Positions 6,739-10,043 of a stretch of DNA of 10,043 nt are shown here, piece after piece (position 1 is the first letter of the stretch; each line of letters starts with the position of its first letter). The notes under the pieces are model-generated. The model ran no database searches. It saw nothing but the letters and a program-made list of their open reading frames with translations, and had not been told where the DNA came from. The translations under genes were made by a program, and so were the position numbers. The stretch is taken from positions 1 through 10,043 of the forward strand of contig JAGVUS010000210.1 in assembly GCA_019136175.1 (NCBI GenBank), in the 5' to 3' direction. This DNA comes from Chloroflexota bacterium (GTDB lineage Bacteria; Chloroflexota; Anaerolineae; Anaerolineales; Anaerolineaceae).

Positions 6739-6791
6739 CCCTTCTGAAGGGGGACTAAAAAACTCGGCTTAGTCCACAGAACACAGCCGAG
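6739..6791 (-). promoter_or_regulatory. Putative attenuator/antiterminator in the rpsU leader
   Basis: On the minus strand, CTCGGCT (6791-6785) pairs with AGCCGAG (6769-6763) and is followed at once by TTTTTT (6762-6757), an intrinsic-terminator layout ahead of rpsU. Inside that loop, GGACTAA (6775-6769) can instead pair with TTAGTCC (6758-6752). The second stem covers part of the T-run and traps the terminator's 3' arm, so the two structures exclude one another. A third hairpin, CCCTT (6751-6747) with AAGGG (6743-6739), begins directly after and includes the GGG of the Shine-Dalgarno sequence. An upstream CCGAG (6825-6821) could also pair with CTCGG of the terminator's 5' arm. No leader peptide of useful length is visible, which argues against ribosome-stalling attenuation. 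The ligand could be bS21 itself, as for other ribosomal protein leaders, but that is inference. Confidence 0.5.
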
Positions 6792-6896
6792 CCAGTTGGC
6801 AGAAGGAAGGTTTGACAATCCTCGGAAGCGTTCAGGGCATTGACCTCACTTAAAAGTACATGCGTTTCCCAAAAGTATGGGGTACAAGCGCGTTCT

Positions 6897-6902
6897 ATTA
6901 TA
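6897..6902 (-). promoter_or_regulatory. Probable -10 element for the rpsU-infA operon
   Basis: A perfect TATAAT lies on the minus strand at 6902-6897. The hexamer 17 bases upstream (TTCCAT, 6925-6920) is a poor -35, so this is a -10-based call. Transcription would start near 6890, giving a leader of about 160 bases that holds the attenuator-like structure. Confidence 0.45.
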
Positions 6903-6960
6903 CCTCTACTTAATCCAGAATGGAAGAGCGATTTCCCGGGTCTCCATGTTGGAGAGCGGG

Positions 6961-6966
6961 TATAAT
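6961..6966 (+). promoter_or_regulatory. Probable -10 element for the TPR/SLT lipoprotein gene
   Basis: A perfect TATAAT lies 33 bases before the ATG at 7000. No good -35 is seen at 16-19 bases upstream. The position supports the downstream ATG starts over an in-frame ATG at 6877, which would place this promoter inside the coding region. With the minus-strand TATAAT at 6902-6897 it makes the 6800-7000 gap a divergent promoter region. Confidence 0.4.
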
Positions 6967-6999
6967 CGGGATACCCACCCTGTTTGGATGGAACAACGA

Positions 7000-9063
7000 A
7001 TGAAAAAAGCGATTTTCCTAATTCTCATTTTCCTGCTGCTCCTTGCGGGCTGCAACATGCCCCGCTCGTCCGAAACCAGCCACCCGGAGCCGACAACAAC
7101 CCTGACTCCGCAGGTTTCTGCAACCCCCCAGCCTTCCCCCACACCAACACCCACGCCGCTTCCTGCAGTTCGAATTGAGCAGGGGGATCAGGCAATCCTG
7201 CAGGGCGACTACCAGCAGGCTGTGGAACAATTCCAGGCAGCCGAGGTCACTGCTCCGGATGCGGAAACCCGGGCGGCTGCGCTGTTGGGGACTGGTCAGG
7301 CGCTCTCGACGGATGGAAATTGCCCGGATGCCATCCCAGTTCTGGAAAAACTGATAAGCGAGTATGGACAAACCACTTCGGCTGCGCCTGCCTCCTACTG
7401 GCTGGCGGAGTGTTACCAGTTGGGGGGTGCTTATCGTCAGGCGGCAGCCCTGTATGAAAATTACATCCGCCTTCGCCCCAACGTGTTGGATGCGCTGATG
7501 TGGGAGCGCCGCGGAACCGCTCTTCAGGCTGCCGGAGACAGGCTTGATGCCATTGCTGCCTACCAGGCGGCTGTGGACGCATCCCCCAATGGGGATACTG
7601 CCAGCCTGCAAATTCGGATTGGACAGAATTACATGGCGCTCAGCGATTATCAGAATGCCATCCGGACGTTTGTCTCACTTCATGAGGCAACCAGTAACGA
7701 GTATATCAAAGCCAGCACCAATCTGCTGGCAGGGCAGGCATACATGGCTTTGGGCTTGACTGACCAGGCATTTACCCGTTACCAGGATTCGGTGAATAAC
7801 TACCCGCGTGCATATGACAGTTATACTGCCCTGGTGGAACTGGTGAACGCCGGGCAGCTGGTGGATGAACTGAACCGCGGTCTGGTGGATTATTTTGCCG
7901 GTATGCATGGTCCAGCTATTGAGGCATTTACCAGGTACCTGGAAGCGGGTGGAGAAGATGGCGGCACGGCGCTTTACTACCGGGCGCAATCCCAGCGTGC
8001 CAATGGTCAACCGGCGGCGGCTGTTGAGGATTGGAAGGAACTCATCCAGGCATACCCGAATCACCGCTATTTTGCTGCTGCCTGGGAGGATATTGCCGAT
8101 ACCCTCTGGTATCATCTGGATGATTACGCGGGCGGCGCGCAAACATTGCTTGATTATGTTGCCCTGTACCCGGGGTCGGATGTCTCTCCGAATTACCTGT
8201 ACCAGGCAGGGCGTATTTTGGAGCGCGGGGGATATCTGACCCAGGCAGCTGATACATGGGAACGGATCATTAATGAGTATCCCTCCTCGGAGGATGCATA
8301 TCCCGCCCTGTTTCAGGGAGGAATCACCCACTACCGGCTGGGGAATTATGACCGCGCCCTGGTCATCTTTCAGCGCCTGCTGGTGCTTGCCGGGAGCGGC
8401 GAGGACCAGGCGCGGGCGTACCTTTGGGTTGGGAAAACCCAGCTTGCCCGGGGGGACACAGCCAGTGCCAGGGTTGCCTGGAATGAGGCTGTCCAACGGG
8501 ACCCCACCGGGTATTACAGCGAGCGGGCAGATGAGTTGTTAAATGAAAAAGAACCCTTCATACCACCAGCGGTGTATGATTTGGCTTACGACCTTGAAAA
8601 GGAAAAATCGCTTGCAGAGGTCTGGCTGCGTGCCACTTTCTCCTTCTCCCAGGATACAGACCTTTCCGGATTGGGTGAACTATCCACCAATCCGCGCTAC
8701 ATTCGCGGGCAGGCGTTGTGGGAATTGGGTTTGTATGAATCCGCCCGGAATGAATTTGAAGCCCTGCGGTTGGAATGGCGCAACGATCCCATTGTGACAT
8801 ACCGGCTGATGAATGACCTGTTGGACCGTGGGATTTATCGATCGGCAATCCTGGCTTGCCGCCAGATTCTGACTCTGGCGGGGCTGGATGACGCGCCGGC
8901 ATTGTTATCCCGGCAGCACAGGTGGAGGGTTTGCATCCTCTCCTGTTGCTCAGCGTCATTCGGCAGGAAAGCCTGTTTGAGGGATTTGCCGAGTCAACTG
9001 CCGGGGCGCGCGGACCCATGCAGATCATGCCTGCAACCGGTCAGGAAATTGCCAATTCCATGA
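7000..9063 (+). CDS. TPR lipoprotein part of a Slt-type lytic transglycosylase, frame-broken before the catalytic domain
   Basis: This is the N-terminal part of an exported murein hydrolase. Residues 1-18 are a lipoprotein signal (MKKAIFLILIFLLLLAGC, lipidated Cys18). Residues about 27-55 are a Thr/Pro linker. From about 56 to 520 there are many tetratricopeptide-like helical pairs (for example GDYQQAVEQFQAAE, GNYDRALVIFQRLL, GDTASARVAWNEAV). Residues about 530-630 (RYIRGQALWELGLYESARNEF) resemble the superhelical linker domain of Slt70 enzymes. True coding sequence ends near 8890-8910; the residues after that, up to the stop at 9061-9063 (Cys/Arg/Ser-rich), are out of frame. The SLT domain continues in another frame. 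ATG 7000 is chosen for the perfect lipobox geometry. ATG 6988 in the same frame would add MEQR and is possible, since neither has a strong ribosome-binding site. Without correction the product would lack its catalytic domain. Confidence 0.85.
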   Translation: MKKAIFLILIFLLLLAGCNMPRSSETSHPEPTTTLTPQVSATPQPSPTPTPTPLPAVRIEQGDQAILQGDYQQAVEQFQAAEVTAPDAETRAAALLGTGQALSTDGNCPDAIPVLEKLISEYGQTTSAAPASYWLAECYQLGGAYRQAAALYENYIRLRPNVLDALMWERRGTALQAAGDRLDAIAAYQAAVDASPNGDTASLQIRIGQNYMALSDYQNAIRTFVSLHEATSNEYIKASTNLLAGQAYMALGLTDQAFTRYQDSVNNYPRAYDSYTALVELVNAGQLVDELNRGLVDYFAGMHGPAIEAFTRYLEAGGEDGGTALYYRAQSQRANGQPAAAVEDWKELIQAYPNHRYFAAAWEDIADTLWYHLDDYAGGAQTLLDYVALYPGSDVSPNYLYQAGRILERGGYLTQAADTWERIINEYPSSEDAYPALFQGGITHYRLGNYDRALVIFQRLLVLAGSGEDQARAYLWVGKTQLARGDTASARVAWNEAVQRDPTGYYSERADELLNEKEPFIPPAVYDLAYDLEKEKSLAEVWLRATFSFSQDTDLSGLGELSTNPRYIRGQALWELGLYESARNEFEALRLEWRNDPIVTYRLMNDLLDRGIYRSAILACRQILTLAGLDDAPALLSRQHRWRVCILSCCSASFGRKACLRDLPSQLPGRADPCRSCLQPVRKLPIP

Positions 9064-9350
9064 GCTGGCCGGTTGGTTACACATCTGCAGACCTGTATCG
9101 CCCGTCCATCAACATCCCGCTGGGTGCGCGCTATCTCTCCCGCCAGATCATTTATTTCAATCAGGAGATTTATACTGCTCTGGCAGCTTATAACGGTGGA
9201 CCAGGTAACGCGACTGCATGGCGTGAATTATCCGGCAGTGACCCCGACCTGTTTCTGGAAACCATCCGGTACGAGGAAACCCGGACGTATATTAAGCATA
9301 TTTTTGAAAATTTTAAAATCTATGCGGAAATCTACGAACGAAATCCATAG
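8922..9350 (+). CDS. SLT lytic transglycosylase catalytic domain, separated from its TPR part by a frameshift
   Basis: This is the C-terminal catalytic domain of the gene starting at 7000, read in a different frame. The open frame begins after a TGA at 8889-8891 and the first possible start is GTG 8922. Motifs of goose-lysozyme-like SLT enzymes are clear: VIRQESLF with the catalytic Glu codon at 8967-8969, GARGPMQIMPATG, and ALAAYNGGPGN with the downstream YEETRTYIKHIFENF tail. Such enzymes cleave the MurNAc-GlcNAc bond to give 1,6-anhydromuropeptides. There is no signal peptide and no ribosome-binding site, so it cannot be a working secreted protein alone. The join to the first part is a net change of minus one base. 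In relatives, as I recall, about 15-20 residues containing an aromatic FG-Y-Y stretch lie between LAGLDDA and IPAAQ; here they are absent, so a small deletion fits better than a single-base error. Confidence 0.8.
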   Translation: MEGLHPLLLLSVIRQESLFEGFAESTAGARGPMQIMPATGQEIANSMSWPVGYTSADLYRPSINIPLGARYLSRQIIYFNQEIYTALAAYNGGPGNATAWRELSGSDPDLFLETIRYEETRTYIKHIFENFKIYAEIYERNP

Positions 9351-9364
9351 ACTGCAACCAAAGC

Positions 9365-9393
9365 AAAAGTGCAGCCAATCGGGCTGCACTTTT
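9365..9393. terminator. Bidirectional terminator between the SLT and E2 genes
   Basis: AAAAGTGCAGCC (9365-9376) pairs perfectly with GGCTGCACTTTT (9382-9393) around a five-base loop. With A4 on one side and T4 on the other it can act on both strands. It lies 14 bases after the SLT stop (plus) and 17 bases past the E2 stop (minus), so the two converging genes can share it. Confidence 0.85.
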
Positions 9394-9410
9394 GATAAAT
9401 TTCCGAATTC

Positions 9411-10043
9411 CTAGATGAGCATCAGGAGCGGATTTTCCAGGTATTCCGCCATTGCCTGCAGGAATTGGGCTGCCTCCGCCCCATCGGTGATGCGATGGTC
9501 TGCAGAGAGGGTGATTTTGAGCACCATGCCCGGCTTGATTTGACCATCCTCCACCACTGGCACTTCCTGGACGGAACCCACAGCCAGGATGGCTGCCTCA
9601 GGCGGGTTGATGATGGCAACAAAACTGTCCACATCAAACATACCCAGGTTGCTGATGGAAAATGTTGAACCCTCAATGTCATCCGGTCGAACCTTTCCGT
9701 CTCTTGCCCGGGTGACCATTTCGCGAACTTCCCGCGAAATGACACGCAGCGGCTTCTGGTCTGTATTCCTGTTCACCACCGTCAGCAAGCCCCCTGGTAC
9801 TGCCACAGCGACACCAACATTAACATCGCCGTGCCGCAGGATCACATCACCGTTCAGCGAGGCATTCAGGTTGGGATACCGCCGTAATGCCAGCCCGGCT
9901 GCCTTGATTATAAAATCATTGACGGAAATTTTTTCCCCCTCCGGCAGTGTGCTGTTGATTTTCTTGCGCAGGCTCATTAATTCATCCACCCGGCAGGCAT
10001 GGGTGACATAAAAATGGGGGACCTGCTGCTTGGATTCCACCAT
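9411..10043 (-). CDS. 2-oxoacid dehydrogenase E2 acyltransferase, catalytic domain (partial)
   Basis: This is the C-terminal 210 residues of a lipoate-dependent dihydrolipoyl acyltransferase, the core of a pyruvate, branched-chain 2-oxoacid or acetoin dehydrogenase complex. It moves the acyl group from lipoyl-lysine to CoA. The fragment begins inside the motif SKQQVPHFYVT, includes VGVAVAVPGGLLTVV and FSISNLGMF, and carries the catalytic DHRITDG with His183 and Asp187 in fragment numbering. It ends LENPLLMLI, the usual last residues of E2. The Met at the window edge is almost surely internal, because E2 proteins normally have a lipoyl domain, a peripheral-subunit-binding domain and RRM/RRL just before this point. 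These should lie beyond 10043. Which 2-oxoacid is used cannot be told here; neighbouring E1 and E3 genes would decide. It converges on the SLT gene and shares its terminator. Confidence 0.93.
   Translation of the reverse strand: MVESKQQVPHFYVTHACRVDELMSLRKKINSTLPEGEKISVNDFIIKAAGLALRRYPNLNASLNGDVILRHGDVNVGVAVAVPGGLLTVVNRNTDQKPLRVISREVREMVTRARDGKVRPDDIEGSTFSISNLGMFDVDSFVAIINPPEAAILAVGSVQEVPVVEDGQIKPGMVLKITLSADHRITDGAEAAQFLQAMAEYLENPLLMLI

Noticed and set aside
6812..6817. TTGACA on the plus strand as a -35 element
   Set aside because: No -10-like hexamer occurs at 15-19 bases downstream, and the site lies in the rpsU leader on the other strand.
6877..6999. Upstream in-frame ATG at 6877 as start of the TPR/SLT gene
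   Set aside because: It would put a TATAAT promoter inside the gene and bury the signal peptide 41 residues in; the lipobox geometry fits ATG 7000 (or 6988).
7675..8496. A 273-codon open frame on the minus strand opposite the TPR region
   Set aside because: The plus strand here has clear TPR repeats; the minus frame is low in recognisable structure and lacks a ribosome-binding site.
1..10043. CRISPR array, insertion sequence, tRNA/rRNA gene or defence system
   Set aside because: No regularly spaced repeats, transposase motifs, terminal inverted repeats, cloverleaf sequences or defence-type domains were seen on either strand.

Overview
The window reads as chromosomal DNA of an anaerobic Chloroflexota bacterium, most likely class Anaerolineae. 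The reasons are two lipoproteins with long Thr/Pro-rich linkers after the lipobox, a LysM style I associate with that class, a TPR-plus-lytic-transglycosylase lipoprotein, and a large one-chain pyruvate:ferredoxin oxidoreductase. This taxonomic call is inference from gene style; no marker gene was compared. I see no mobile element, CRISPR array, tRNA or rRNA.

Layout, left to right. (1) 11-596 (+): a LysM lipoprotein whose second LysM repeat lies in another frame, followed by a strong intrinsic terminator (631-688). (2) 709-1251 (+): a Nudix hydrolase of the ADP-ribose pyrophosphatase type. (3) 1252-1453: a roughly 200-base leader with a hairpin and T7 run before nifJ. (4) 1454-5026 (+): nifJ, pyruvate:ferredoxin oxidoreductase, with all recognisable cofactor and active-site residues. 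(5) 5099-6100 (+): a dihydroorotate dehydrogenase-like flavoprotein that lacks the catalytic residue of true PyrD, separated from nifJ by a hairpin/T-rich element. (6) 6115-6146: a symmetric terminator shared by converging operons. (7) 6218-6727 (-): rpsU then infA, a small translation operon with a leader of about 160 bases that can form mutually exclusive hairpins resembling an attenuator. (8) 7000-9350 (+): a TPR lipoprotein with a C-terminal SLT lytic transglycosylase domain, broken by a frameshift near 8890-8910. (9) 9365-9393: another symmetric terminator. (10) 9411-10043 (-): the catalytic domain of a 2-oxoacid dehydrogenase E2 subunit that runs off the right edge.

How the genes fit together: nifJ plus the flavoprotein is a pyruvate-oxidation/redox pair. 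The E2 gene shows the organism also carries a lipoate-type 2-oxoacid dehydrogenase. The LysM and SLT lipoproteins act on the cell envelope, and rpsU-infA on translation initiation. The most interesting items are the rpsU leader, the PyrD-like partner of NifJ without a catalytic base, and the two frame breaks, both in peptidoglycan-associated lipoproteins.
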